This document shows positions 33,993 through 43,469 of a stretch of DNA of 64,000 bases, in pieces. A program made the position numbers and the translations under genes. Source of the stretch: JBGSMF01 sp041740315 (lineage in GTDB: Bacteria; Chloroflexota; Anaerolineae; Fen-1058); NCBI GenBank assembly GCA_041740315.1, contig JBGSMF010000094.1:14782-78781 (forward strand). Direction: 5' to 3'. Under the pieces are notes generated by a model that saw only the letters and a list, made by a program, of their open reading frames with translations, was not told where the DNA came from and searched no databases. Within the stretch, counting starts at the first letter, position 1; each line of letters opens with the position of its first letter.

Positions 33993-36900
33993 ATTCAAGA
34001 TTCAAGATTCCAAATTTCAGATTCAAAATTTCAGATTTCAAATTTCAAATTCCCTTTCTGGCGCTGTTGGCGCTTGCATTGATGGCAGCGTTACCGCTGT
34101 GGGGGCCGGGCATGGTCAACACGCGCGGCGGCGGCGATAGTCCCTTTTTGCTGTGGCGCGTCCACCAACTGAGCGCCAACTTGAGCGAGGGCGTCTTGCC
34201 GGCCCGCTGGATGCCTGATGCCGCCTATGGGCTGGGCTATCCCTTTTTCAGCTACTATGCCGCCCTACCCTACTATATCGCCAGCCTGCTCAACCTGGCC
34301 GGATTAGATATCCTCATCGCCATCAAGTTGACCCAAACGCTTGGATTTTTGTTCGCAGCCGCCGCCAGCTATGGCTGGTTCAGGCGCGTCTTTAAATCGC
34401 AAGCTGCGGCGTGGCTGGGCGCGGCGGCGTATAGCTTGGCGCCGTTCCACCTGGTCAATATCTATGTGCGCGGCGATTCGCTGTCTGAATTTTACGCTTT
34501 TGTCTTTTATCCCCTCATCCTGTGGGCCATAGATAATGTGATCGAGCGGCGCACGGGTTTCAACATTCTTGCGCTGGGGCTGGCCTATGGCGGATTAGTT
34601 GTGACACATACGCTATCTGCTGTGGTCATCTTTTCGCCGTTTGTTTTGCTCTATACAATATTCCAAATTACAAATTTCAAATTCAAAATCGCAAATTCAA
34701 AATTTCAAATTTCAGATTCAAAATTCAAAATTTCAAATTACGCGGCATTGGCCGCAGGGTTGGCGCTTGGGTTGGCGCTTTCGGCATGGTACTGGCTTCC
34801 GCTTTTGGAAACGGGCAACGTTCAACCCGGCACCTTGACGGCGGGCTATTTTCACTACGGGGGGCATTTTCGCAGTCTGAACCTGGTGCAACCTTCTTTT
34901 GGATTTGTGTATGACACTACCTCTACTGCCGCCTCACCCTTTGCAATGGGGCTGGCTCAAGCTGTCCTGGCGGGGATGGGGATTATTTCATATTTCATAT
35001 TCCAGGTTTCCCTGGCCTGCCGTCCAGCCTGTCCCGTGACCGCAGGAAATGGGAGGCAGGCAAATTCAAAACACCTCCCGCTACTTGCTACTTTTTACTT
35101 CCTAATCACTCTTTCTTTCCTACTGCTTTCCACCTTTATGATTACGCCGCTATCCAAACCAATATGGGATCATTTACCGCTTTTGCCCATGACCCAGTTC
35201 CCGTGGCGCTTTCTCTCGGTTCAATCGCTGTTTGCCGCAATGGCAACGGCGTTCCTGGTCGAGCGCATCCCTCGCTGGCGGGTCGGTGTGGCAAGCGTAG
35301 CAGCCGCCGTCTTGGGAGTAGCGGCACTGCTCCCACTCAACCCTGATCGGCTGATGGTTACTGCCGGCGATGTGACAATTGAAAAGTTACAATTGTACGA
35401 GTTGTTTACGGCCAACATTGGCACCACCATCACCTACGAATGGCTGCCGCGCGATGTGAGCCCGCGCCCATATACCTCGGAATTGGTGATGAATCCTGCA
35501 TCACCCCCGCGCGCGTTTGCCACACAAGGCGAGTTGGTTTCTGCTCGTGAGCTGGCGCACCGCGCCACTTGGCGTCAATGGCAGGTCGTGGCGCAAACAG
35601 ACGCTACGCTAATCTTTCCTCTCTACTACTGGCCAGGCTGGCAGGCCACCCTAGATGGCAAATCCACCGCCATCCAAGCGGCGCACAGTTCAGGCCGCGT
35701 CTCGCTCAATGTGCCGCCGGGGCAACATACGATCGTGCTGGCATTGGGCCGCACGCCGCTGCGCGCCATCGCCGAGGGTATCTCGCTGTTGGCCTTGTTG
35801 GGCTGTTTGGGGTATTGGGTATTGAGTGTTAGGCATTGGGTATCGGGTATTAGGTATTGGGCAGGTATTAGACAATCCGCGCTCTACGCCCTGCCCATTC
35901 TCCTCTTACTCGTCATCGTTTTAACTCAGCCGCCTCTGCCGCCTGGCACGTTAAACGAGACGGTGGACTATATCCAAATGCCATACCTGCACCACGACAG
36001 GCCCAAATTCAACTCGCCCCAGGGCTATTCGGTGCGACTGGACGACTATCAGTTATCTGCGCAAAACATCTTGGCCGGGCAGGCAGTCCAGTTAACCCTG
36101 AATTGGGCCAGCGCCGCTGCCAGGCCACCGCTAAGCGCCACTCTCTCGCTTGCCACCATGAGCGATCACCTGCCCAATTTGCACGCGCCCATCGTGCTCG
36201 ACCAATCCACTGCTCGGCTAGACGCCATTGACGGCGCAACAGCCACAACGCACATTCTCACCGCTCCGTCTGATTTGCCCACGGGGGTGTATCAAATCCA
36301 AGTGCGCCTAGCCGATGCAAGCGGAGAGCTGGCTGCCAAAAATGCCAGTGGCACAGAACTAGGCCAAATTTACCTGCGCCCCCTCTATGTGCAAGGCCGT
36401 CAACACATCGGCAACGAACCCATCCTGGCTACTTTTGGCAACCGCATACGCCTGCACGCCATCCAAACCGAGCAACTTGCGCCCACTCTACTATTGGTCA
36501 AGCTCGATTGGTCTGTGGCCAAAGCGGTGGCCGAAAACTATGGCATTGCCCTACGCCTGTGCGACGAACGTGACGACCGTTGGGCATCCATTGATACGCA
36601 ACCCGGTTATGGCTTTTTGCCCACAACAGTCTGGCAGCCTGGCGATAAAATCACAGACCGCCTGCTCCTGCCGCTGCCAGAGGGACTGCCCCCCGGCAAT
36701 GGCTACAAGCTGGAAGTTATCCTCTACGACCTGGCTAACAACCTGGCCGGCATCGGCCAACACATCCAAGCAGGCATTGAACTCACCCAATATACGCGCC
36801 GTGATCCAACTTTGCCAAACCTGGCGCAAATAACTCCAGACCTGGCGCTGGCCTCGCTCGATTCGCCCACCACCCACCCACAAAGCGCGCCTGTGCTCAC

Positions 36901-37609
36901 ATTCAACGCGGGCTGGCTGGCACTAGCTGATAGCCGCACTGACATGTGGGCGCACTGGTGGCTTGTCAACGAAGCAAACGATCAAATCGTTGCCAGGCAA
37001 ATCAACCCACTCAATACATCCGCATGGCCTCCTGATGCTTTTGTGCTCGATGCAGTTCACATGCGCGTGCCAGCAGGCATGGAAGCAGGCCGCTATTATC
37101 TTGTTGTTGCGATGTTTGACGGGACAGGGGAAATTGGACAGGCACGCTTGGAACAAACAATCGAGATTACGGGGCGCAAACGCAACTTTGACGTGCCGCC
37201 GCTTGACAAACGCCTAGATGTCAATCTGGGGGGCCAAGTTCAACTAGAGGGTTATACGCTATCACGCGACAAAGACAGCTTGCGCCTCACGCTGGCCTGG
37301 CGCGCGCTGCAGGCCATGCCGCGTGATTACACCATCTTTGTGCACCTGACGGATGCCAACAATGCTATCCCCGTCCAGCACGACGCCATGCCGCTGGGTA
37401 ACACTTATCCCACATCGTGGTGGGCGCCTGGCGAGGTAGTGAGTGAGACGATTACATTACTGCTAAAAGATATTCCACCCGGAGATTACAGCCTGACCGT
37501 GGGCATGTATGACGCCGCCAACTCGACCCGCCTGCAAGCCCGCAGCACCAACGGCCAACGCCTGCCCGACGACCGCGTGGTCTTGCCAGAAAAAATCAGG
37601 TTACGTTGA
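33989..37609 (+). CDS. Large membrane protein, 6-pyruvoyl-tetrahydropterin-synthase-related (PTPS_related) family
   Basis: GTG 33989 overlaps the previous TGA. About 1,206 residues. After a signal-like helix, TRGGGDSPFLLWRVHQL, ARWMPDAAYGLGYPFFSYY and HLVNIYVRGDSLSEFYAF are the landmarks of this GT-C-like membrane family, whose name is historical. Eleven or so helices end near residue 650. The remaining 550 residues are extracellular beta domains, two of which (FVHLTDANNAIP, WWAPGEVVSE; RLCDERDDRW, VWQPGDKITD) resemble the end of the preceding protein. Three heptamer repeats lie inside it. A surface glycosylation role is inferred. Confidence 0.7.
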   Translation: MNSRFKIPNFRFKISDFKFQIPFLALLALALMAALPLWGPGMVNTRGGGDSPFLLWRVHQLSANLSEGVLPARWMPDAAYGLGYPFFSYYAALPYYIASLLNLAGLDILIAIKLTQTLGFLFAAAASYGWFRRVFKSQAAAWLGAAAYSLAPFHLVNIYVRGDSLSEFYAFVFYPLILWAIDNVIERRTGFNILALGLAYGGLVVTHTLSAVVIFSPFVLLYTIFQITNFKFKIANSKFQISDSKFKISNYAALAAGLALGLALSAWYWLPLLETGNVQPGTLTAGYFHYGGHFRSLNLVQPSFGFVYDTTSTAASPFAMGLAQAVLAGMGIISYFIFQVSLACRPACPVTAGNGRQANSKHLPLLATFYFLITLSFLLLSTFMITPLSKPIWDHLPLLPMTQFPWRFLSVQSLFAAMATAFLVERIPRWRVGVASVAAAVLGVAALLPLNPDRLMVTAGDVTIEKLQLYELFTANIGTTITYEWLPRDVSPRPYTSELVMNPASPPRAFATQGELVSARELAHRATWRQWQVVAQTDATLIFPLYYWPGWQATLDGKSTAIQAAHSSGRVSLNVPPGQHTIVLALGRTPLRAIAEGISLLALLGCLGYWVLSVRHWVSGIRYWAGIRQSALYALPILLLLVIVLTQPPLPPGTLNETVDYIQMPYLHHDRPKFNSPQGYSVRLDDYQLSAQNILAGQAVQLTLNWASAAARPPLSATLSLATMSDHLPNLHAPIVLDQSTARLDAIDGATATTHILTAPSDLPTGVYQIQVRLADASGELAAKNASGTELGQIYLRPLYVQGRQHIGNEPILATFGNRIRLHAIQTEQLAPTLLLVKLDWSVAKAVAENYGIALRLCDERDDRWASIDTQPGYGFLPTTVWQPGDKITDRLLLPLPEGLPPGNGYKLEVILYDLANNLAGIGQHIQAGIELTQYTRRDPTLPNLAQITPDLALASLDSPTTHPQSAPVLTFNAGWLALADSRTDMWAHWWLVNEANDQIVARQINPLNTSAWPPDAFVLDAVHMRVPAGMEAGRYYLVVAMFDGTGEIGQARLEQTIEITGRKRNFDVPPLDKRLDVNLGGQVQLEGYTLSRDKDSLRLTLAWRALQAMPRDYTIFVHLTDANNAIPVQHDAMPLGNTYPTSWWAPGEVVSETITLLLKDIPPGDYSLTVGMYDAANSTRLQARSTNGQRLPDDRVVLPEKIRLR
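33994..34049 (+). repeat. Eight TTTCAAA-type heptamers at the 5' end of the PTPS_related gene
   Basis: TTCAAGA, TTCAAGA, TTCCAAA, TTTCAGA, TTCAAAA, TTTCAGA, TTTCAAA, TTTCAAA. The 21-nt superperiod gives a seven-residue peptide repeat (NSRFKIP, NFRFKIS, DFKFQIP) right after the start codon. Confidence 0.85.
34661..34737 (+). repeat. Eleven TTTCAAA-type heptamers inside the PTPS_related gene
   Basis: An unbroken run of eleven 7-nt units from TTCCAAA to TTTCAAA. It encodes about 26 Lys/Phe/Ser/Ile-rich residues (QITNFKF, KIANSKF, QISDSKF, KISN) in a loop between two membrane helices. Confidence 0.88.
35811..35859 (+). repeat. Seven GGTATTG heptamers inside the PTPS_related gene
   Basis: GGTATTG, GGTATTG, AGTGTTA, GGCATTG, GGTATCG, GGTATTA, GGTATTG. 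It encodes YWVLSVR-HWVSGIR-YW after a membrane helix. This is a different unit from the TTTCAAA runs but has the same 7-nt period. Confidence 0.8.
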
Positions 37610-37643
37610 GCAAGATACGCTCAACAAACAAGTGGAGCACCCC

Positions 37644-39023
37644 ATGCCAGAAAATTATGACGTTATCATTGTCGGCGCAGGGCCGGCGGGCATTTTTGCC
37701 GCGCTGGAACTGAGCCGCCAGCCTGACCTGCGGATTGCCATTTTTGACAAAGGCCATTCCATTGACAAGCGGCACTGTCCCACGCGCCAGGGCAAACGGT
37801 GCGCCCATTGCCAGCCGTGCTCGATCATGACCGGCTGGGGAGGCGCCGGCGCGTTTAGCGATGGCAAGCTAACGCTATCTCCTGAATCCGGCGGGCACTT
37901 GGCCGAGCTATTGGGCGCAGAGCAGGCGCAAACGTTGATTGACGAGGTGGATCGCATCTACCTGGACTATGGCGCAAGCAAGACGGTCTATGGAGGCAGG
38001 ACCGATGAATTTGAAGCCTGGGAAAAAAAGGCCGTGCTGGCGGGCTTGCGCTTGGTTCCGGTGCCCATCCGCCACCTGGGCACGGAACGCAGCGCCGAGA
38101 TCATGGCGCGCATGTATGACGAGCTGGTCAGGCGAGGCGTGCACGTCAGTACCCGCACACCCATTGAGCATATTCTGATCAACGGCGGCAATATCATTGG
38201 AGTTGAGACCCACAAAGGCGAGGTCATCAACGCGCCGTGTGTAATCATCGCGCCAGGCCGCGAAGGCGCAGCGTGGCTAAAAGCCGTAGCATCCAAGCTG
38301 GGGCTGGCCCTGGCCTGCAATCCGGTGGATGTGGGAGTGCGGGTTGAACTGCCGGCGACGGTGGTAGAGCCTATCACCCAATTGTTGTACGAATTCAAGT
38401 TCTTGTTCTATTCACATACTTTCGACGACCTGGTGAGGACATTTTGCATCTGCCCACATGGCGAAGTGACGCTGGAATATGCCAGCGGTGTGACAACGGT
38501 GAACGGGCACTCGTATGCCGAGCATAAAACACAAAACACCAACTTTGCGCTCTTGGTGAGCAAAAACTTTACCGAGCCATTTGACGACCCAGTGACCTAC
38601 GGCCAATCTATCGCCCGGCTGGCCAATCTGCTGGGAGGTGGCGTGCTGGTGCAACGCCTGGGTGACCTGGAAGGCGGCCGCCGCACCAACGCCCAGCGAC
38701 TCAGCCGCTCGGTCGTCATCCCCTCGCTCAAGAGCGCCACACCCGGTGACCTGGGCCTGGTGCTGCCATATCGCCACATTGTCAACCTGCTGGAAATGCT
38801 GCACGCACTAGACCAGGTGATGCCGGGCGTATGCTCGCCCCACACACTGTTGTACGGAATCGAGGTCAAGTTTTATTCCAACCGGCTCAAATTGACGCCC
38901 AGCCTGGAAACCGAGGTCAAGGGGCTATACGCCTGCGGAGACGGAGCGGGCATCACTCGCGGATTGGTGCAGGCTTCCGCTTCCGGGTTGATGGCAGCGC
39001 GGGCAATACTGACTAACCCTTGA
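37644..39023 (+). CDS. FAD-dependent dehydrogenase, COG2509-like
   Basis: ATG 37644 is preceded by GTGGAG. The N-terminal dinucleotide fold is DVIIVGAGPAGIFAALELS. A Cys-rich segment (KRHCPTRQGKRCAHCQPC) is followed by WGGAGAFSDGKLTLS, the pattern of uncharacterised FAD-dependent dehydrogenases related to COG2509. The C-terminal FAD loop is YACGDGAGITRGLVQAS. The Cys may hold a metal or act in redox. The substrate is unknown. It converges with rtcB and their 3' ends overlap by 11 nt. Confidence 0.8.
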   Translation: MPENYDVIIVGAGPAGIFAALELSRQPDLRIAIFDKGHSIDKRHCPTRQGKRCAHCQPCSIMTGWGGAGAFSDGKLTLSPESGGHLAELLGAEQAQTLIDEVDRIYLDYGASKTVYGGRTDEFEAWEKKAVLAGLRLVPVPIRHLGTERSAEIMARMYDELVRRGVHVSTRTPIEHILINGGNIIGVETHKGEVINAPCVIIAPGREGAAWLKAVASKLGLALACNPVDVGVRVELPATVVEPITQLLYEFKFLFYSHTFDDLVRTFCICPHGEVTLEYASGVTTVNGHSYAEHKTQNTNFALLVSKNFTEPFDDPVTYGQSIARLANLLGGGVLVQRLGDLEGGRRTNAQRLSRSVVIPSLKSATPGDLGLVLPYRHIVNLLEMLHALDQVMPGVCSPHTLLYGIEVKFYSNRLKLTPSLETEVKGLYACGDGAGITRGLVQASASGLMAARAILTNP

Positions 39024-42009
39024 CCACGAGAATAGGCTCCAGGCGCGCCACCTTGCGCGCAATGCCGGCGCGATGCACCACCTCAACCACCGCGCTAACA
39101 TCCTTATAGGCCTGCGGCGCTTCTTCTGCCAGGCCAGGCATAGAACCAGCGCGGATGGTGATGCCTCGGTGCTCAAGCTCACCCTTGAGTTTGTCGCCAC
39201 GCACCTGTCTTTTGGCTTGCGCACGGCTCATCACACGCCCCGCCCCGTGGCACGAGCTGCCAAAGGTCTGTTCCATCGCTTGCTGGGTGCCCACCAGCAC
39301 CCACGATTCTGTGCCCATCGAACCGGGAATGAGCACTGGCTGGCCGATCTCTCGATATTCGGGCGGCAGTCCCTCAAAGCCTGGGCCAAACGCGCGCGTA
39401 GCGCCTTTGCGGTGCACACACACCTTGACCTTTTGACCATCCACATCGTGCGTTTCGACTTTGGCCATGTTGTGGGTAATGTCGTACACCTGGAACACGT
39501 CAAAATTACGAGTGTGGCCCGCCAGCACCTGTTCGAAACTGCGCCGGATGTGGTGCAGCAGCACCTGCCGGTTGGCAAAAGCATAGTTGGCCGCACAAGC
39601 CATGGCGGCAAAATAGCTCTGGCCTTCGGGGCTATCGAACGGCGCGCAGACCAACTCGCGGTCGGGTAGGTCAATCTTGTACTTGCGCACAGCCGATTGG
39701 AACTCGTCCACATAATCGGTTCAAATCTGGTGACCAAAGCCGCGCGAACCGCAGTGAATCTGCACCGCTACCTGCCCTAAGGACAAACCCATTGCTTGGG
39801 CTGCCTGCTCGTCATAGATTTCGACCACCTCGTCTACCTCGATAAAGTGGTTGCCCGCGCCCAAGGTGCCCACCTGCGACTTGCCGCGCTCTTTGGCTCG
39901 CTTGCTCACTTTATCGGGGTCGGCCCCGGCCATGCAGCCATGCTCCTCGGTGCGCGGCAGGTCTTCTGGCCGGGCATAGCCCTTGGCCAGCGCCCACCGG
40001 CTGCCCTTGACGCACACCTCGTCCAGCTCGCTCACCGTGATGGGGATGCTGCCCTTTTCACCCACGCCGCTGGGGCAATTTTGATACAAAGCGGTTGCCA
40101 GGTTGTTGACGTGTGGGGCAAGCTCCTCGCGGCCAAGATGCGTGCCCATGAGACGAACCCCGCAGTTAGAGACGACAAAGCCGTTGGCAATAAAGTTGTG
40201 GTCTGGGTGGGCTACAGTAAAGTCGTAAACGGTGTCCACGCCAGAGACTGGTTCAATGTTGGCAATGCGTTCCCAGACCATTCCACTTTGCCCCAGGCCA
40301 GCGGCGGCCTCGACCCGATACTCTTCGAAGCTGGGAAACTCGCGCCCAATATAAACATTGTCTGATTCCCCATATATCGAGCGTTCCAAGAATCGAGTGT
40401 TCACTGTACCAAACCCTGGCTGCCCTGCGCCTAATTTGGCTATAATCTGGCCAGGCATTATACCTACGGCGTGCATCGCTGCCGCCTGCCGGCGTATCTG
40501 CTGACGTTCTTCGACGGTCATCTGCTTATGTTTCAGGTATTGGATTGCAAGATTAGCCAGAGCCTGGCGTTTATTATTGTATTCAAAGCCAATATTACTC
40601 CACAGATTAATCAAACTTTCGGTATTGGCAGAGAATCCAAGACGCAGCGTATATGATATAGAGCCATCTTTATTAGCAGTTCGACTACGTTCCTGGTAAA
40701 TTCCCTGTGCTTCCACACCGAACTCACGGGCTAAGCTAGAGATTTTTGTCAGAAACTGATACCCACTTGCCAAATAGGGCTGACGTTTGTTCAGCGAAAG
40801 TTTAGGGCGTTGAAACTGATGGTTTTTTCCTGTTTGGGCAGTCGGCCTAGTGAGCTCGGCCCCAAACAATCCAGCTAAGAAGAGCCGCTTTTGCCAAAGA
40901 GGGGCTTGACACAACCAGTCAGGCAAATCAAAATTCTGTTCGGCTTTTCTACCCAGCGGTGCACCCAGAGCTGCCAACAAAGCCACCAGACCAGTACTAT
41001 TCACTTCAGTCTCAGAGGTGCCGCTGGCAAATTCGTGTTCGGTGCCATCAAGTGTAATACGACTGATACGTTGGCGCCGCTTAGTGTTGGTTGGGCCATA
41101 ACCCAATTCAATCAGATCTGCTCGTATTTTTTCAATGTCCTCAGATTGACCATAAATCATCAAGACACCCTCTACCCTACCCCGGCTAAAATTCATTGTG
41201 CCGTCACCCCAGACATATCCAAGTAACTTGAGCAGGCGCGGCAGCAATGGGGAATCATAGTAAAGTGGCAGCAGGCCACGTCTTTCCAGTCCATGGATAG
41301 CAGCCGGAATGCCTCCACGCCCGTAGCTTTTACCGGCTTTGAGCAGCACTTTCTCAATATCTGCTTGCGTCACAATAATTTCGTGGGATGGCGGCGTATA
41401 CACTACGCCTCTAAATGGATAGACTGCAATCTGGTCCCCTGGCCCAAGCCTTCCAAGTTCCACCATGCCGTCCGGCGTCCAGAAGGGATGATCGGCTGTA
41501 GCAATGATTTCATCTCCCACTTTTGTTATGAGCCGGTAAACAGGCGTAGTGGGGGAGCGGCTAAGATAATGCACAACAGATGTGCTTGCTTCCCGATTGT
41601 CGCCCAAATCTTGACAGCGGAGTATAGCGGTTGACCAATCCTGCGCCATTTCAGCAATAGGACGGGTGTATCCAAATGAAGTAAGGATGTTGCTATTACC
41701 ACAAATACAGTTGATATCATATCCCACACCGCCAGGCGAAATGATGCCATGCGGCAAGCGGGTGGCGGCCACACCCCCGATTGGAAAGCCATACCCAAGG
41801 TGACAGTCTGGCATGACGATGGCATACTTGACCACGCCCGGCAAAGTGGCAGTGTTGATCAATTGCGTAATCGAATTGTCACCCAGCGCAGCTTCTAGCA
41901 AAGCCTCGTCGGCATAGATACGGGCAGGCACGCGCATATCCTGGCGAAAGCCCACCGGCACCTCCCACAAGTAATCATCAATCTTGACAAAATCCTTTTT
42001 GCTGACCAT
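39013..42009 (-). CDS. rtcB: RNA ligase RtcB with intein and one in-frame UGA (candidate selenoprotein)
   Basis: RtcB joins 2',3'-cyclic phosphate and 5'-OH RNA ends. Start ATG 42009 follows GAGGAGG. Codons for CHLGYGFPIGG, GVGYDIN (then intein), CGVRLMGTH, GAGNHFIEV, HCGSRGFGHQI, then UGA (39723-39721), then TDYVDEF, and finally CHGAGRVMSRAQAK with the His that takes GMP, all lie in one frame. Without the intein, and counting the UGA, the protein is about 483 residues, the usual length. The catalytic His lies after the UGA, so readthrough is needed for activity. I recall homologues with Cys after GHQ-V/I. Archease precedes it. A point mutation or sequencing error is the alternative. Confidence 0.85.
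39672..39719 (-). promoter_or_regulatory. Weak candidate SECIS hairpins after the rtcB UGA
   Basis: On the minus strand, CCGAT and ATCGG enclose TGGA-CGAGT-TCCA with a 4-nt 5' bulge (apical loop 14 nt after the UGA). An alternative pairs CAATC and GATTG around TGT/ACA, with a loop starting in G 32 nt after the UGA. Both are modest stems. Only the second falls in the usual 16-37-nt distance range of bacterial SECIS elements. By eye only. Confidence 0.3.
40165..41709 (-). mobile_element. Intein with LAGLIDADG homing endonuclease in RtcB
   Basis: A 515-residue insertion between GVGYDIN and CGVRLM. It starts with Cys (CICGNSNILT, block A), has the block B His in ATADHPFWTPDG, and ends VYDFTVAHPDHNF (block F) and FIANGFVVSN (block G), with Cys as the +1 residue. 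The penultimate residue is Ser instead of the usual His. The centre has LLGYVWGDGTM and LAGLFGAEL, the two helices of a LAGLIDADG endonuclease. It splits the metal-binding Asp-x-x-Cys motif exactly before the Cys, so unspliced RtcB should be inactive. Confidence 0.92.
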
Positions 42010-42032
42010 CGTTTCCCTCCTCACGCCATCCT

Positions 42033-42443
42033 TCACACGTCGAACACAAGCGTCACTTGGTAAACGCCCTCTGAAAGCACAATCTTGAGATTGTGAAACG
42101 TGACCGCCTTGATCTGCTTGCGCAGCGGCACACCTAGCTGCCCGCGCGCCACCGCCCGCAACTGGTCGGGCGCAAAACTCGTAATTTCAAAGCGGCCGAA
42201 CACCAGGCCTTCCACTTCGGTATAATATAGCAACTCGTTGAGCCAGTTGACCAGCAAAGCTTCGGCATCCACGCCCGTAACGTGAATCTGGCGCTCGACC
42301 TGCGGCTGCACCTCTGGCGCATCAACCGTGATGGCATACATCCCGCGAGCGGCATTGATAAACAACTCTGGCAGGCTAGCGCCGCGCACGCGCAAGGCCC
42401 AATCGGCCGTATGGTCAACTTCAAAGAAATCACTTGCAGTCAT
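42033..42443 (-). CDS. Archease, RtcB activator
   Basis: A 136-residue protein with the archease landmarks FFEVDHTADWALRV (Asp-His metal site), AARGMYAIT, NWLNELLYYTEVEGLVF, KAVTFHNLKI and the C-terminal VTLVFDV. Archease speeds RtcB guanylylation and multiple turnover. Its stop lies 23 nt before the rtcB ATG, a typical archease-rtcB operon. Supporting evidence that the downstream rtcB is, or recently was, functional. Confidence 0.93.
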   Translation of the reverse strand: MTASDFFEVDHTADWALRVRGASLPELFINAARGMYAITVDAPEVQPQVERQIHVTGVDAEALLVNWLNELLYYTEVEGLVFGRFEITSFAPDQLRAVARGQLGVPLRKQIKAVTFHNLKIVLSEGVYQVTLVFDV

Positions 42444-42463
42444 GGCACAAAAAAAGGTAACTC

Positions 42464-42561
42464 ACCCTCCCGCAGGTTCGGACACTTTTGGATGAGCAAA
42501 CGCAACTCGATTTGGATTGCTGGCCCGCCCAGGCAGCTAAAATTCCAACCTGCGGGAGGGT
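42464..42561. repeat. ACCCTCCCGCAGGTT inverted-repeat element, copy C
   Basis: ACCCTCCCGCAGGTT (42464-42478) and its exact inverse (42547-42561) flank CTTTTGGATGAGCAAACGCA, the interior shared with copy A in opposite orientation. Compared with copy A it has an extra 13 nt (CGATTTGGATTGC). It lies between the divergent archease and FHA genes. Confidence 0.78.
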
Positions 42562-42620
42562 AGGCTGAGCAAGTTGCAAAAAAAGTATACAACACCTTGA
42601 TAGTCTAGGCAACCGGCGGC

Positions 42621-42649
42621 TTGCCTCATATAAGGTGTTAGGCTACAAT
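42621..42649 (+). promoter_or_regulatory. Sigma70-type promoter, probably giving a leaderless fhaA mRNA
   Basis: TTGCCT (42621-42626), a 17-nt spacer, then TACAAT (42644-42649). The -10 box ends only 7 nt before the ATG at 42657, so transcription would begin at or next to the start codon. Confidence 0.55.
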
Positions 42650-42656
42650 AGGCGCT

Positions 42657-43457
42657 ATGACAAAAAAGGCTCATCCCATTTCAAGGTTTGAGGCATTGGC
42701 CGAAAACCTGGTAGAAGGCACCTTTAGCCGAATGTTTGCAGGGCGGCTACACCCGCTGGAGGTAGCCACTGCCCTGGCTCGGGCGACTGAAGATGCCCAG
42801 GTAGTCAACATGCGCGGCGAAAAGCTGGCCCCCAACGTCTACTGGGTCTATTTGAACCCGGATGACTATGAAGCCCTGCAAGGCGCGCACCCTACCCTAC
42901 CCGATGATCTGGCTGGCTCGGTAGCCCAACTGGCAAGCCAGGCCGGGCTAATCTTGGCACAAAAACCGGTTGTGGAAATTCACTACAGCGACAAAATACC
43001 GCCCCGAAAAGTATCTGTCGCTGCCCGCTACATCCCGCCGGAAAATAGCCAGGCCGGCAGCACCGCCCAACTGGACCCGGTAGCCCAAGCTGCCGCGCGC
43101 CAGGCCGCCAACGCCGATCAAGCCGCGCAGCCATTTCTCATCCTGTATGGGACACGCACGGTTCAACTGAACGGCCCCTTGCTCACCCTGGGACGCAGTT
43201 TTGATAATGACATTGTGATTGACGACGCGCGCGTCAGCCGGCGGCATGCGCAACTGCGCCAACGGGCCGGGCGCTATGCGATTTATGATCTGGGTTCTTC
43301 TGGCGGCACCAGCGTCAACGGCACACGGGTGAGCGAATATATACTTTCTACTGGCGACGTCATTAGCCTGGCTGGCGTTGAGATCATTTATGGTGAAGAC
43401 AGCCCCACACCACCCCCCACTCCAGGCGTGCAAGACACACCTATAATGAAGAGATAG
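42657..43457 (+). CDS. FhaA-like protein (DUF3662 plus FHA domain)
   Basis: Residues 1-125 (FEALAENLVEGTFSRMF, LHPLEVATALARA, VYWVYLNPDDYEAL) match the DUF3662 N-terminal domain of mycobacterial FhaA. Residues about 160-245 form an FHA domain: LTLGRSFDNDIVI, VSRRHAQLR and DLGSSGGTSVNGTRV, with the phospho-Thr binding residues in place. FhaA binds phosphorylated proteins in the cell-wall or division machinery. First gene of a block with a second FHA protein and, further on, RodA and a PBP-like protein, as in the mycobacterial fhaA-fhaB-rodA-pbpA order. No kinase is in view. Confidence 0.88.
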   Translation: MTKKAHPISRFEALAENLVEGTFSRMFAGRLHPLEVATALARATEDAQVVNMRGEKLAPNVYWVYLNPDDYEALQGAHPTLPDDLAGSVAQLASQAGLILAQKPVVEIHYSDKIPPRKVSVAARYIPPENSQAGSTAQLDPVAQAAARQAANADQAAQPFLILYGTRTVQLNGPLLTLGRSFDNDIVIDDARVSRRHAQLRQRAGRYAIYDLGSSGGTSVNGTRVSEYILSTGDVISLAGVEIIYGEDSPTPPPTPGVQDTPIMKR

Positions 43458-43469
43458 TTTCTAAAATAA

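Noticed and set aside
33994..34737. CRISPR-like repeat array
   Set aside because: Units are 7 nt with no spacers, and they are translated in frame.
39013..39711. A separate gene starting at GTG 39711
   Set aside because: It starts in the middle of RtcB, in the same frame as the upstream part and separated only by UGA-ACC-GAT-TAT. No ribosome-binding site was found, and no stand-alone family begins there.
39721..39723. Frameshift or code reassignment as the cause of the rtcB interruption
   Set aside because: The frame is unchanged across the site, and UGA serves as a normal stop in many intact genes of the window.
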